A stretch of DNA of 64,000 nt, from the NCBI GenBank assembly GCA_033807775.1, contig JAWVWS010001039.1:62001-126000 (forward strand), in the 5' to 3' direction. Of this stretch, positions 13,068 through 25,786 are shown in pieces; positions within the stretch are counted from its first letter, which is position 1, and each line of letters begins with the position of its first letter. This stretch comes from Saussurea involucrata. Its lineage: Eukaryota > Streptophyta > Magnoliopsida > Asterales > Asteraceae. Position numbers and translations under genes: made by a program. The notes beneath the pieces are model-generated. The model did not search any database and had not been told where the DNA came from. It saw only the letters and a program-made list of their open reading frames with translations.

Positions 13068-15343
13068 ATCGTCAAAACGCTTGTAGGACGGAAGCTGTAA
13101 CTTTTCAAAGTTGTTTTCTACTAAAAACTAGGGGTGAGCATCGGTCGGGTCGGGTCGGGCCGAAAACCCCCCATCCCGATCGGGGTTTGGGTGGACAAAA
13201 CAGGCCCCGAAACCCTTCCTAAGTAAAGTTCGAGTTTCGGACTTTGGGTCTAATCGGTTTTCGGGTTCATCGGGTCGGGTTCATCGGGTTTCGGACTTAG
13301 ATCTAAGCATAAAGTTCTGTTTGTTGAAAAATCCGTATAAAATCACTCACTCATTGGTCAGATTGAGGTGTATAATATATCGATGGAAATCTCTCTGTGT
13401 CTAGAACAACTTTCTAGTTTACAACGAGATCTAATTGCGACTTTAAGGGGCTCGAAATAATGTATTTCCAAAACTGGTCATGTTAAAACGGGTTTTGAGC
13501 ACTGTTTTTGTAAAATTAATATAAAATTGGTCATTGATCCAAAAAATATGCATTTTAGACGATTAGATTCCTAAGAAATAGTAGTACGTTTTTAATTTAG
13601 ATGTCAAATCTTAATTTGTTCTCTAAGTATGGGTAAATCGTCAAAACGCTTGTAGGACGGAAGCTATAACTTTTAAAAGTTGTTTTCTACTAAAAACTAG
13701 GCGTGAGCATCGGTCGGGTCGGGTCGGGCCGAAAAACCCCCATCCCGATCGGGTTTTGGGTGGACAAAACAGGCCCCGAAACCCTTCCTAAGTAAAGTTC
13801 GAGTTTCGGACTTTGGGTCTAATCGGTTTTCGGGTTCATCGGGTCGGGTTCATCGGGTTTCGGACTTAGATCTAAGCATAAAGTTCTGTTTGTTGAAAAA
13901 TCCGTATAAAATCACTCACTCATTGGTCTGATTGAGGTGTATAATATATCGATGGAAAGCTCTCTGTGTCTAGAACAACTTTCTAGTTTACAACGAGATC
14001 TAATTGCGACTTTAAGGGGCTCGAAATAATGTATTTCCAAAACTGGTCATGTTAAAATGGGTTTTGCGCACTGTTTTTGTAAAATTCATATAAAATTGGT
14101 CATTGATCCAAAAAATATGCATTTTAGCCGATTAGATTCCTATGAAATAGTAGTACGTTTTTAATTTTGATGTCAAATCTTAATTTGTTCTCTAAGTGTG
14201 GGTAAATCGTCAAAACGCTTGTAGGACGGAAGCTGTAACTTTTCAAAGTTGTTTTCTACTAAAAACTAGGGGTGAGCATCGGTCGGGTCGGGTCGGGCCG
14301 AAAACCCCCCATCCCGATCGGGGTTTGGGTGGACAAAACAGGCCCCGAAACCCTTCCTAAGTAAAGTTCGAGTTTCGGACTTTGGGTCTAATCGGTTTTC
14401 GGGTTCATCGGGTCGGGTTCATCGGGTTTCGGACTTAGATCTAAGCATAAAGTTCTGTTTGTTGAAAAATCCGTATAAAATCACTCACTCATTGGTCAGA
14501 TTGAGGTGTATAATATATCGATGGAAATCTCTCTGTGTCTAGAACAACTTTCTAGTTTACAACGAGATCTAATTGCGACTTTAAGGGGCTCGAAATAATG
14601 TATTTCCAAAACTGGTCATGTTAAAACGGGTTTTGAGCACTGTTTTTGTAAAATTAATATAAAATTGGTCATTGATCCAAAAAATATGCATTTTAGACGA
14701 TTAGATTCCTAAGAAATAGTAGTACGTTTTTAATTTAGATGTCAAATCTTAATTTGTTCTCTAAGTATGGGTAAATCGTCAAAACGCTTGTAGGACGGAA
14801 GCTATAACTTTTAAAAGTTGTTTTCTACTAAAAACTAGGCGTGAGCATCGGTCGGGTCGGGTCGGGCCGAAAAACCCCCATCCCGATCGGGTTTTGGGTG
14901 GACAAAACAGGCCCCGAAACCCTTCCTAAGTAAAGTTCGAGTTTCGGACTTTGGGTCTAATCGGTTTTCGGGTTCATCGGGTCGGGTTCATCGGGTTTCG
15001 GACTTAGATCTAAGCATAAAGTTCTGTTTGTTGAAAAATCCGTATAAAATCACTCACTCATTGGTCTGATTGAGGTGTATAATATATCGATGGAAAGCTC
15101 TCTGTGTCTAGAACAACTTTCTAGTTTACAACGAGATCTAATTGCGACTTTAAGGGGCTCGAAATAATGTATTTCCAAAACTGGTCATGTTAAAATGGGT
15201 TTTGCGCACTGTTTTTGTAAAATTCATATAAAATTGGTCATTGATCCAAAAAATATGCATTTTAGACGATTAGATTCCTATGAAATAGTAGTACGTTTTT
15301 AATTTTGATGTCAAATCTTAATTTGTTCTCTAAGTGTGGGTAA
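13068..15343 (+). repeat. Dimeric higher-order repeat, two copies
   Basis: Monomers 13068 and 13637 are repeated at 14206 and 14775, period 1138 bp. The first member carries GGTCAGATTG, GTTTTGAGCAC and AAAATTAATA. The second carries AACTTTTAAAAG, GGCGTGAGC and CCTATGAAATAG. One substitution, TTAGCCGATT near 14127, marks the first copy. The same pair also occurs at 1/570 and 3987/4556. Confidence 0.75.
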
Positions 15344-18300
15344 ATCGTCAAAACGCTTGTAGGACGGAAGCTGTAACTTTTCAAAGTTGTTTTCTACTAA
15401 AAACTAGGGGTGAGCATCGGTCGGGTCGGGTCGGGCCAAAAAACCCCCATCCCGGTCGGGTTTTGGGTGGACAAAATAGGCCCCGAAACCCTTCCTAAGT
15501 AAAGCTCGAGTTTCGGACTTTGGGTCTAATCGGTTTTCGGGTTCATCGGGTCGGGTTCATCGGGTTTCGGACTTAGATCTAAGCATAAAGTTCTGTTTGT
15601 TGAAAAATCCGTATAAAATCACTCACTCATTGGTCTGATTGAGGTGTATAATATATCGATGGAAAGCTCTCTGTGTCTAGAACAACTTTCTAGTTTACAA
15701 CGAGATCTAATTGCGACTTTAAGGGGCTCGAAATAATGTATTTCCAAAACTGGTCATGTTAAAACAGGTTTTGCGCACTGTTTTTGTAAAATTCATATAA
15801 AATTATTCATTGATCCAAAAAATATGCATTTTAGACGATTAGATTCCTAAGAAATAGTAGTACGTTTTTAATTTAGATGTCAAATCTTAATTTGTTCTCT
15901 AAGTATGGGTAAATCGTCAAAACGCTTGTAGGACGGAAGCTATAACTTTTAAAAGTTGTTTTCTACTAAAAACTAGGCATGAGCATCGGTCGGGTCGGGT
16001 CGGGCCGAAAAACCCCCATCCCGATCGGGTTTTGGGTGGACAAAACAGGCCCCGAAACCCTTCCTAAGTAAAGTTCGAGTTTCGGACTTTGGGTCTAATC
16101 GGTTTTCGGGTTCATCGGGTCGGGTTCATCGGGTTTCGGACTTAGATCTAAGCATAAAGTTCTGTTTGTTGAAAAATCCGTATAAAATCACTCACTCATT
16201 GGTCTGATTGAGGTGTATAATATATCGATGGAAAGCTCTCTGTGTCTAGAACAACTTTCTAGTTTACAACGAGATCTAATTGCGACTTTAAGGGGCTCGA
16301 AATAATGTATTTCCAAAACTGGTCATGTTAAAATGGGTTTTGCGCACTGTTTTTGTAAAATTCATATAAAATTGGTCATTGATCCAAAAAATATGCATTT
16401 TAGACGATTAGAATTCTAAGAAATAGTAGTACGTTTTTAATTTAGATGTCAAATCTTAATTTGTTCTCTAAGTATGGGTAAATCGTCAAAACGCTTGTAG
16501 GACGGAAGCTATAACTTTTCAAAGTTGTTTTCTACTAAAAACTAGGTGTGAGCATCGGTCGGGTCGGGTCGGGCCGAAAAACCCCCATCCCGATCGGGTT
16601 TTGGGTGGACAAAACAGGCCCCGAAACCCTTCCTAAGTAAAGTTCGAGTTTCGGACTTTGGGTCTAATCGGTTTTCGGGTTCATCGGGCCGGGTTCATCG
16701 GGTTTCGGAATTAGATCTAAGCATAAAGTTCTGTTTGCTGAAAAATCCGTATAAAATCACTCACTCATTGGTCTGATTGAGGTGTATAATATATCGATGG
16801 AAAGCTCTCTGTGTCTAGAACAACTTTCTAGTTTACAACGAGATCTAATTGCGACTTTAAGGGGCTCGAAATAATGTATTTCCAAAACTGGTCATTTTAA
16901 AACGGGTTTTGCGCACTGTTTTTGTAAAATTCATATAAAATTGGTCATTGATCCAAAAAATATGCATTTTAGACGATTAGATTCCTAAGAAATAGTAGTA
17001 CGTTTTTAATTTAGATGTCAAATCTTAATTTGTTCTCTAAGTATGGGTAAATCGTCAAAACGCTTGTAGGACGGAAGCTGTAACTTTTCAAAGTTGTTTT
17101 CTACTAAAAACTAGGGGTGAGCATCGGTCGGGTCGGGTCGGGCCAAAAAACCCCCTTCCCGATCGGGTTTTGGGTGGACAAAACAGGCCCCGAAACCCTT
17201 CCTAAGTAAAGTTCGAGTTTCGGACTTTGGGTCTAATCGGTTTTCGGGTTCATCGGGTTTCGGACTTAGATCTAAGCATAAAGTTCTGTTTGTTGAAAAA
17301 TCCGTATAAAATCACTCACTCATTGGTCTGATTGAGGTGTATAATATATCGATGGAAAGCTTTCTGTGTCTAGAACAACTTTCTAGTTTACAACGAGATC
17401 TAATTGCGACTTTAAGGGGCTCGAAATAATGTATTTCCAAAACTGGTCATGTTAAAACAGGTTTTGCGCACTGTTTTTGTAAAATTCATATAAAATTATT
17501 CATTGATCCAAAAAATATGCATTTTAGACGATTAGATTCCTAAGAAATAGTAGTACGTTTTTAATTTAGATGTCAAATCTTAATTTGTTCTCTAAGTATG
17601 GGTAAATCGTCAAAACGCTTGTAGGACGGAAGCTATAACTTTTAAAAGTTGTTTTCTACTAAAAACTAGGCGTGAGCATCGGTCGGGTCGGGTCGGGCCG
17701 AAAAACCCCCATCCCGATCGGGTTTTGGGTGGACAAAACAGGCCCCGAAACCCTTCCTAAGTAAAGTTCGAGTTTCGGACTTTGGGTCTAATCGGTTTTC
17801 GGGTTCATCGGGTCGGGTTCATCGGGTTTCGGACTTAGATCTAAGCATAAAGTTCTGTTTGTTGAAAAATCCGTATAAAATCACTCACTCATTGGTCTGA
17901 TTGAGGTGTATAATATATCGATGGAAAGCTCTCTGTGTCTAGAACAACTTTCTAGTTTACAACGAGATCTAATTGCGACTTTAAGGGGCTCGAAATAATG
18001 TATTTCCAAAACTGGTCATGTTAAAACGGGTTTTGCGCACTGTTTTTGTAAAATTCATATAAAATTGGTCATTGATCCAAAAAATATGCATTTTAGACGA
18101 TTAGATTCCTATGAAATAGTAGTACGTTTTTAATTTTGATGTCAAATCTTAATTTGTTCTCTAAGTGTGGGTAAATCGTCAAAACGCTTGTAGGACGGAA
18201 GCTGTAACTTTTCAAAGTTGTTTTCTACTAAAAACTAGGGGTGAGCATCGGTCGGGTCGGGTCGGGCCAAAAAACCCCCATCCCGGTCGGGTTTTGGGTG

Positions 18301-21300
18301 GACAAAATAGGCCCCGAAACCCTTCCTAAGTAAAGCTCGAGTTTCGGACTTTGGGTCTAATCGGTTTTCGGGTTCATCGGGTCGGGTTCATCGGGTTTCG
18401 GACTTGGATCTAAGCATAAAGTTCTGTTTGTTGAAAAATCCGTATAAAATCACTCACTCATTGGTCTGATTGAGGTGTATAATATATCGATGGAAAGCTC
18501 TCTGTGTCTAGAACAACTTTCTAGTTTACAACGAGATCTAATTGCGACTTTAAGGGGCTCGAAATAATGTATTTCCAAAACTGGTCATGTTAAAACAGGT
18601 TTTGCGCACTGTTTTTGTAAAATTCATATAAAATTATTCATTGATCCAAAAAATATGCATTTTAGACGATTAGATTCCTAAGAAATAGTAGTACGTTTTT
18701 AATTTAGATGTCAAATCTTAATTTGTTCTCTAAGTATGGGTAAATCGTCAAAACGCTTGTAGGACGGAAGCTGTAACTTTTCAAAGTTGTTTTCTACTAA
18801 AAACTAGGGGTGAGCATCGGTCGGGTCGGGTCGGGTCGGGCCGAAAAACCCCCATCCCGATCGGGTTTTGGGTGGACAAAACAGGCCCCGAAACCCTTCC
18901 TAAGTAAAGTTTGAGTTTCGGATTTTGGGTCTAATCGGTTTTCGGGTTCATCGGGTCGGGTTCATCGGGTTTCGGACTTAGATCTAAGCATAAAGTTCTG
19001 TTTGTTGAAAAATCCGTATAAAATCACTCACTCATTGGTATGATTGTGGTGTATAATATATCTATGGAAATCTCTCTGTGTCTAGAACAACTTTCTAGTT
19101 TACGACGAGATCTAATTGCGACTTTAAGGGGCTCGAAATAATGTATTTCCAAAACTGGTCATGTTAAAATGGGTTTTGCGCACTGTTTTTGTAAAATTCA
19201 TATAAAATTGGTCATTGATCCAAAAAATATGCATTTTAGACGATTAGAATTCTAAGAAATAGTAGTAAGTTTTTAATTTAGATGTCAAATCTTAATTTGT
19301 TCTCTAAGTATGGGTAAATCGTCAAAACGCTTGTAGGACGGAAGCTATAACTTTTCAAAGTTGTTTTCTACTAAAAACTAGGTGTGAGCATCGGTCGGGT
19401 CGGGTCGGGCCGAAAAACCCCCATCCCGATCGGGTTTTGGGTGGACAAAACAGGCCCCGAAACCCTTCCTAAGTAAAGTTCGAGTTTCGGACTTTGGGTC
19501 TAATCGGTTTTCGGGTTCATCGGGCCGGGTTCATCGGGTTTCGGAATTAGATCTAAGCATAAAGTTCTGTTTGCTGAAAAATCCGTATAAAATCACTCAC
19601 TCATTGGTCTGATTGAGGTGTATAATATATCGATGGAAAGCTCTCTGTGTCTAGAACAACTTTCTAGTTTACAACGAGATCTAATTGCGACTTTAAGGGG
19701 CTCGAAATAATGTATTTCCAAAACTGGTCATTTTAAAACGGGTTTTGCGCACTGTTTTTGTAAAATTCATATAAAATTGGTCATTGATCCAAAAAATATG
19801 CATTTTAGACGATTAGATTCCTAAGAAATAGTAGTACGTTTTTAATTTAGATGTCAAATCTTAATTTGTTCTCTAAGTATGGGTAAATCGTCAAAACGCT
19901 TGTAGGACGGAAGCTGTAACTTTTCAAAGTTGTTTTCTACTAAAAACTAGGGGTGAGCATCGGTCGGGTCGGGTCGGGCCAAAAAACCCCCTTCCCGATC
20001 GGGTTTTGGGTGGACAAAACAGGCCCCGAAACCCTTCCTAAGTAAAGTTCGAGTTTCGGACTTTGGGTCTAATCGGTTTTCGGGTTCATCGGGTTTCGGA
20101 CTTAGATCTAAGCATAAAGTTCTGTTTGTTGAAAAATCCGTATAAAATCACTCACTCATTGGTCTGATTGAGGTGTATAATATATCGATGGAAAGCTTTC
20201 TGTGTCTAGAACAACTTTCTAGTTTACAACGAGATCTAATTGCGACTTTAAGGGGCTCGAAATAATGTATTTCCAAAACTGGTCATGTTAAAACGGGTTT
20301 TGCGCACTGTTTTTGTAAAATTCATATAAAATTGGTCATTGATCCAAAAAATATGCATTTTAGACGATTAGATTCCTAAGAAATAGTAGTACGTTTTTAA
20401 TTTAGATGTCAAATCTTAATTTGTACTCTAAGTAAGGGTAAATCGTCAAAACGCTTGTAGGACGGAAGCTGTAACTTTTCAAAGTTGTTTTCTACTAAAA
20501 ACTAGGGGTGAGCATCGGTCGGGTCGGGTCGGGCCGAAAAACCCCCATCCCGATCGGGGTTTGGGTGGACAAAACAGGCCCCGAAACCCTTCCTAAGTAA
20601 AGTTCGAGTTTCGGACTTTGGGTCTAATCGGTTTTCGGGTTGATCGGGTCGGGTTCATCGGGTTTCGGACTTAGATCTAAGCATAAAGTTCTGTTTGTTG
20701 AAAAATCCGTATAAAATCACTCACTCATTGGTCTGATTGAGGTGTATAATATATCGATGGAAAGCTCTCTGTGTCTAGAACAACTTTCTAGTTTACAACG
20801 AGATCTAATTGCGACTTTAAGGGGCTCGAAATAATGTATTTCCAAAACTGGTCATGTTAAAACGGGTTTTGCGCACTGTTTTTGTAAAATTCATATAAAA
20901 TTGGTCATTGATCCAAAAAATATGCATTTTAGACGATTAGATTCCTAAGAAATAGTAGTACGTTTTTAATTTAGATGTCAAATCTTAATTTGTTCTCTAA
21001 GTATGGGTAAATCGTCAAAACGCTTGTAGGACGGAAGCTGTAACTTTTCAAAGTTGTTTTCTACTAAAAACTAGGGGTGAGCATCGGTCGGGTCGGGTCG
21101 GGCCGAAAAACCCCCATCCCGATCGGGGTTTGGGTGGACAAAACAGGCCCCGAAACCCTTCCTAAGTAAAGTTCGAGTTTCGGACTTTGGGTCTAATCGG
21201 TTTTCGGGTTCATCGGGTCGGGTTCATCGGGTTTCGGGCTTAGATCTAAGCATAAAGTTCTGTTTGTTGAAAAATCCGTATAAAATCACTCACTCATTGG

Positions 21301-22939
21301 TCTGATTGAGGTGTATAATATATCGATGGAAAGCTCTCTGTGTCTAGAACAACTTTCTTGTTTACAACGAGATCTAATTGCGACTTTAAGGGGCTCGAAA
21401 TAATGTATTTCCAAAACTGGTCATGTTAAAACGGGTTTTGCGCACTGTTTTTGTAAAATTCATATAAAATTGGTCATTGATCCAAAAAATATGCATTTTA
21501 GACGATTAGATTCCTATGAAATAGTAGTACGTTTTTAATTTAGTTGTCAAATCTTAATTTGTTCTCTAAGTATGGGTAAATCGTCAAAACGCTTGTAGGA
21601 CGGAAGCTGTAACTTTTCAAAGTTGTTTTCTACTAAAAACTAGGGGTGAGCATCGGTCGGGTCGGGTCGGGCCGAAAAACCCCCATCCCGATCGGGTTTG
21701 GGGTGGACAAAACAGGCCCCGAAACCCTTCCTAAGTAAAGCTCGAGTTTCGGACTTTGGGTCTAATCGGTTTTCGGGTTCATCGGGTCGGGTTCATCGGG
21801 TTTCGGACTTAGATCTAAGCATAAAGTTCTGTTTGTTGAAAAATCCGTATAAAATCACTCACTCATTGGTCTGATTGAGGTGTATAATATATCGATGGAA
21901 AGCTCTATGTGTCTAGAACAACTTTCTAGTTTACAACGAGATCTAATTGCGACTTTAAGGGGCTCGAAATAATGTATTTCCAAAACTGGTCATGTTAAAA
22001 CGGGTTTTGCGCACTGTTTTTGTAAAATCCATATAAAATTGGTCATTGATCCAAAAAATATGCATTTTAGACGATTAGATTCCTAAGAAATAGTAGTACG
22101 TTTTTAATTTAGATGTCAAATCTTAATTTGTTCTCTAAGTATGGGTAAATCGTCAAAACGCTTGTAGGACGGAAGCTGTAACTTTTCAAAGTTGTTTTCT
22201 ACTAAAAACTAGGGGTGAGCATCGGTCGGGTCGGGTCGGGCCGAAAACCCCCCATCCCGATCGGGGTTTGGGTGGACAAAACAGGCCCCGAAACCCTTCC
22301 TAAGTAAAGTTCGAGTTTCGGACTTTGGGTCTAATCGGTTTTCGGGTTGATCGGGTCGGGTTCATCGGGTTTCGGACTTAGATCTAAGCATAAAGTTCTG
22401 TTTGTTGAAAAATCCGTATAAAATCACTCACTCATTGGTCTGATTGAGGTGTATAATATATCGATGGAAATCTCTCTGTGTCTAGAACAACTTTCTAGTT
22501 TACAACGAGATCTAATTGCGACTTTAAGGGGCTCGAAATAATGTATTTCCAAAACTGGTCATGTTAAAACGGGTTTTGCGCACTGTTTTTGTAAATTTCA
22601 TATAAAATTGGTCATTGGTCCAAAAAATATGCATTTTAGACGATTAGATTCCTAAGAAATAGTAGTACGTTTTTAATTTAGATGTCAAATCTTAATTTGT
22701 TCTCTAAGTATGGGTAAATCGTCAAAACGCTTGTAGGACGGAAGCTATAACTTTTAAAAGTTGTTTTCTACTAAAAACTAGGCGTGAGCATCGGTCGGGT
22801 CGGGTCGGGCCGAAAAACCCCCATCCCGATCGGGTTTTGGGTGGACAAAACAGGCCCCGAAACCCTTCCTAAGTAAAGTTCGAGTTTCGGACTTTGGGTC
22901 TAATCGGTTTTCGGGTTCATCGGGTCGGGTTCATCGGGT
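14324..22939 (+). repeat. Segmental duplication of satellite, copy B
   Basis: Second copy of the block at 4105-12720, offset 10,219 bp, with the same order of 569-, 555- and 574-bp monomers and the same private variants. The near-perfect match implies a very recent duplication by unequal exchange or rolling amplification, or else an assembly duplication. The retrotransposon lies about 1.2 kb beyond its right edge. Confidence 0.85.
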
Positions 22940-23286
22940 TTCGGGCTTAGATCTAAGCATAAAGTTCTGTTTGTTGAAAAATCCGTATAAAATCACTCAC
23001 TCATTGGTCTGATTGAGGTGTATAATATATCGATGGAAAGCTCTCCGTGTCTAGAACAACTTTCTTGTTTACAACGAGATCTAATTGCGACTTTAAGGGG
23101 CTCGAAATAATGTATTTCCAAAACTGGTCATGTTAAAACGGGTTTTGCGCACTGTTTTTGTAAAATTCATATAAAATTGGTCATTGATCCAAAAAATATG
23201 CATTTTAGACGATTAGATTCCTATGAAATAGTAGTACGTTTTTAATTTAGTTGTCAAATCTTAATTTGTTCTCTAAGTATGGGTAA
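22718..23286 (+). repeat. Chimeric satellite monomer
   Basis: The first part matches the 12499 monomer (GCTATAACTTTTAAAAG and GGCGTGAGC). The later part matches the 10792 and 21011 monomers (TTCGGGCTTAG, TTTCTTGTTTAC, CCTATGAAATAG and TTTAGTTGTC). The following monomer (23287) then resembles 11361 and 21580. The change of affinity inside one unit, near 22920-22940, looks like a crossover or gene-conversion boundary ending the large duplication. Confidence 0.6.
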
Positions 23287-24101
23287 ATCGTCAAAACGCT
23301 TGTAGGACGGAAGCTGTAACTTTTCAAAGTTGTTTTCTACTAAAAACTAGGGGTGAGCATCGGTCGGGTCGGGTCGGGCCGAAAAACCCCCATCCCGATC
23401 GGGTTTGGGGTGGACAAAACAGGCCCCGAAACCCTTCCTAAGTAAAGCTCGAGTTTCGGACTTTGGGTCTAATCGGTTTTCGGGTTCATCGGGTCGGGTT
23501 CATCGGGTTTCGGACTTAGATCTAAGCATAAAGTTCTGTTTGTTGAAAAATCCGTATAAAATCACTCACTCATTGGTCTGATTGAGGTGTATAATATATC
23601 GATGGAAAGCTCTATGTGTCTAGAACAACTTTCTAGTTTACAACGAGATCTAATTGCGACTTTAAGGGGCTCGAAATAATGTATTTCCAAAACTGGTCAT
23701 GTTAAAACGGGTTTTGCGCACTGTTTTTGTAAAATCCATATAAAATTGGTCATTGATCCAAAAAATATGCATTTTAGACGATTAGATTCCTAAGAAATAG
23801 TAGTACGTTTTTAATTTAGATGTCAAATCTTAATTTGTTCTCTAAGTATGGGTAAATCGTCAAAACGCTTGTAGGACGGAAGCTGTAACTTTTCAAAGTT
23901 GTTTTCTACTAAAAACTAGGGGTGAGCATCGGTCGGGTCGGGTCGGGCCGAAAAACCCCCATCCCGATCGGGTTTTGGGTGGACAAAACAGGCCCCGAAA
24001 CCCTTCCTAAGTAAAGTTCGAGTTTCGGACTTTGGGTCTAATCGGTTTTCGGGTTGATCGGGTCGGGTTCATCGGGTTTCGGACTTAGATCTAAGCATAA
24101 A

Positions 24102-24106
24102 GTTCT
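24102..24106. repeat. Target site duplication GTTCT, left
   Basis: GTTCT just outside the LTR end TGAAAG is repeated at 29678-29682 just after the other LTR end. It is satellite sequence that occurs once in an uninterrupted monomer (AAAGTTCTGTTTG). A 5-bp duplication is typical of Ty1/copia integration. Confidence 0.95.
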
Positions 24107-24681
24107 TGAAAGTTCAGGATACACTCTTACAATCAAATATGAACATTCAAGATCGTATTCACAGCAACTGGTCATATGATTTATTAACAATCTGTGAATT
24201 ACAAGATATTACAATAAATTTCTCTAAATGGATTCACCAAAGATTATATCAAAGATTCTCTCCAAAGATTCTTTTAGCTACAGTTGCTAACTCCTATATA
24301 TACTGTAGATAATAGCTAAAGCTACAGTACATATGAGAAACAGACTAATAGAACAATTACACGTGTCCTAATTAGTAACTGAATATAACAGAGAATATCC
24401 CAAGATATGAATTCTGAACATACTTCTGAATAAGCGCTTCAGAACAATTGTCTTCATAGTCAGAAGTTCTGAGTCTCCTACTCAGAACTCTGAACCTTCT
24501 AGTCAGAATCCAACACTTAGAATCTTTTTGAGATTTCTCACTCAGAACTTCTGAGTCTTCTACTCAGAACTTCTGAGTCTTCTGAGTCTTCTACTCAGAA
24601 CTTCTGAGTCTTCTGAGTCTTCTTTAGTCTTCTTACTCAGAACTCAACACTTGTGTTTTTGACAAAACTCTAGACCTAACA
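24107..24681 (-). repeat. 3' LTR (element orientation), 575 bp
   Basis: The + strand reads TGAAAGTTCAGG to GACCTAACA. It is a direct repeat of 29134-29677. It is 31 bp longer because it carries one extra unit in the TCTGAGTCTTC / ACTCAGAAC repeat region (about 24540-24620). I see no other difference between the two. It contains the same TATA box, G-box and polyadenylation-type motifs as the other copy. A 68-aa reading frame beginning at the LTR edge is present identically in both LTRs. It starts at TTG and has no coding support. Confidence 0.95.
24540..24650. repeat. LTR palindromic subrepeats ACTCAGAAcTTCTGAGT
   Basis: The 17-bp palindrome ACTCAGAACTTCTGAGT occurs several times in tandem, separated by CTTC-type spacers. 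The array is the only place where the two LTRs differ: this copy has one more 31-bp unit than the corresponding stretch of 29134-29677. Related TCAGAA/TTCTGA motifs occur throughout the U3 and again inside the element at 26773-26941. Confidence 0.85.
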
Positions 24682-24683
24682 AT

Positions 24684-25248
24684 CTCCCCCTTTTTGTCAA
24701 ACACACTTGTACTATTCATCATCAAATTCTTAGAGCATGAACAATCTTCAGAAGGAGCTCTTCTGAATGCTTTGACAACTTTTGCTCAGAATTCTGAATA
24801 ATCTGAGTTAACAACTTCTGGTCAGTCTTTAATCAGCAGCAGCAACTATTTCCAAATTGATTTCTGTTATATATTTGCTTTTTCTTTGCTCCCCCTTGAA
24901 ATGACAAATCTTATCTTCATGTGATAAAGTCAAATTTCTGTCTTTTTATGACTTTCTGACTTTCTTCTCCCCCTTTTTTTTTTAATCAATCAATCAGATT
25001 TTTCAATCATATCAATCTTCAAAATCTTTAGCTTTTCTCCCCCTAAAGTTTTGGAAAGCAAAATCATCTTCAAAATCTTTATCTTTTCTCCCCCTTGATT
25101 TTCAAAACTTTAGCGATGAAGTCTATGCTTTTTCTCCTCCTTGATTTTCAAAACTTTAGCGATGAAGTCTATGCTTTTTCTCCTCCTTAATGAATAACCT
25201 TGCTCCCCCTCAAAATAAGAATTTTGTAGCAGTTTGTTTTCTCCCCCT
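24684..25248 (-). other. Polypurine tract and repeated PPT-like motifs
   Basis: On the - strand the tract AAAAAGGGGGAGAT abuts the 3' LTR and is the expected plus-strand primer. The core AGGGGGAG recurs seven times: 24684-24691, 24889-24896, 24967-24974, 25037-25044, 25088-25095, 25203-25210 and 25241-25248. Two AGGAGGAG variants lie at about 25134 and 25180. Several sit in 46-bp (25093-25184) or 51-bp repeats. Multiple PPT-like motifs upstream of the 3' LTR are a feature I associate with Sireviruses. Confidence 0.85.
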
Positions 25249-25680
25249 GAAAGTATGCATATATTTCATTAAAATTATTCATTTCAAATATAGTGCTTTA
25301 ATGAAAACATTTATACAAGGAGAATAAGATTTACTGAACTACACTTAATAACTACTAACATTTGATCATTTGAAAACTTTACAAAAGAAATCCAACTTAA
25401 TGAAATTTATCAGATTTTCAATCAAATGAAATCAAATGCATGTGTTTGGATTCAAATACAAGTCATCATTGCATATCGAGTTAAAAATGTTCAGTTTCAA
25501 TCCCTTTATTAAATCTATTTGGTGTGCTTAGCATGCGAAATATGATTAGCTTCAAGCATATGCAATTCTAAAAACATATACGAATACTTTGCTCTACTCA
25601 CACTATTTGTCCAAAATCAGGATTTTCACAAATTTACAGGTTTATTGCGACTTTGAATTTTCCCAAAGTTTCAAGAGATG

Positions 25681-25753
25681 TGTGCTCATTGGCATCTTTT
25701 AATTTTGTGCTCATTGACATCTTTTAATTTTGTGCACATTGGCATCTTTTAAT
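25681..25753 (-). repeat. 25-bp tandem repeat, 3 units
   Basis: Units of TGTGCTCATTGGCATC plus TTTTAATTT start at 25681, 25706 and 25731, with one or two substitutions each. They lie inside the non-coding part of the retrotransposon. Confidence 0.85.
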
Positions 25754-25786
25754 CAAAAAGTTTAGTAAGAATAAGATACATCGTTA

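Larger units (their letters stand above)
1..24106 (+). repeat. 569-bp satellite array, left block
   Basis: Head-to-tail tandem array of about 43 monomers, phased here on the motif ATCGTCAAAACGC. Starts are 1, 570, 1141, 1710, 2279, 2848, 3418, 3987, 4556, 5125, 5694, 6263, 6832, 7387, 7956 and 8525, continuing to 23856. The usual spacing is 569 bp. Exceptions are 555 bp (loss of a 14-bp subrepeat, e.g. 6832 and 9668) and 574 bp (extra TCGGG, 8525 and 18744). Each monomer has a GC-rich, CpG-dense part and an AT-rich part. Monomers differ by a few substitutions, and shared private variants reveal higher-order repeats. No coding capacity is apparent. Heterochromatic, pericentromeric or subtelomeric location is inference only. 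Confidence 0.97.

Noticed and set aside
1..24106. CRISPR-like array
   Set aside because: The repeats are contiguous 569-bp units without unique spacers and there are no cas genes. It is a eukaryotic satellite.
24106..24312. 68-codon frame repeated identically at 29133-29339
   Set aside because: It lies inside both LTRs on the strand opposite to transcription and starts at TTG at the LTR edge. It is a direct consequence of LTR identity.
24540..24650. Heat-shock elements in the LTR
   Set aside because: The GAA/TTC blocks are spaced by 0-1 nt rather than the 2 nt needed for nGAAnnTTCn, so they do not fit the canonical element.
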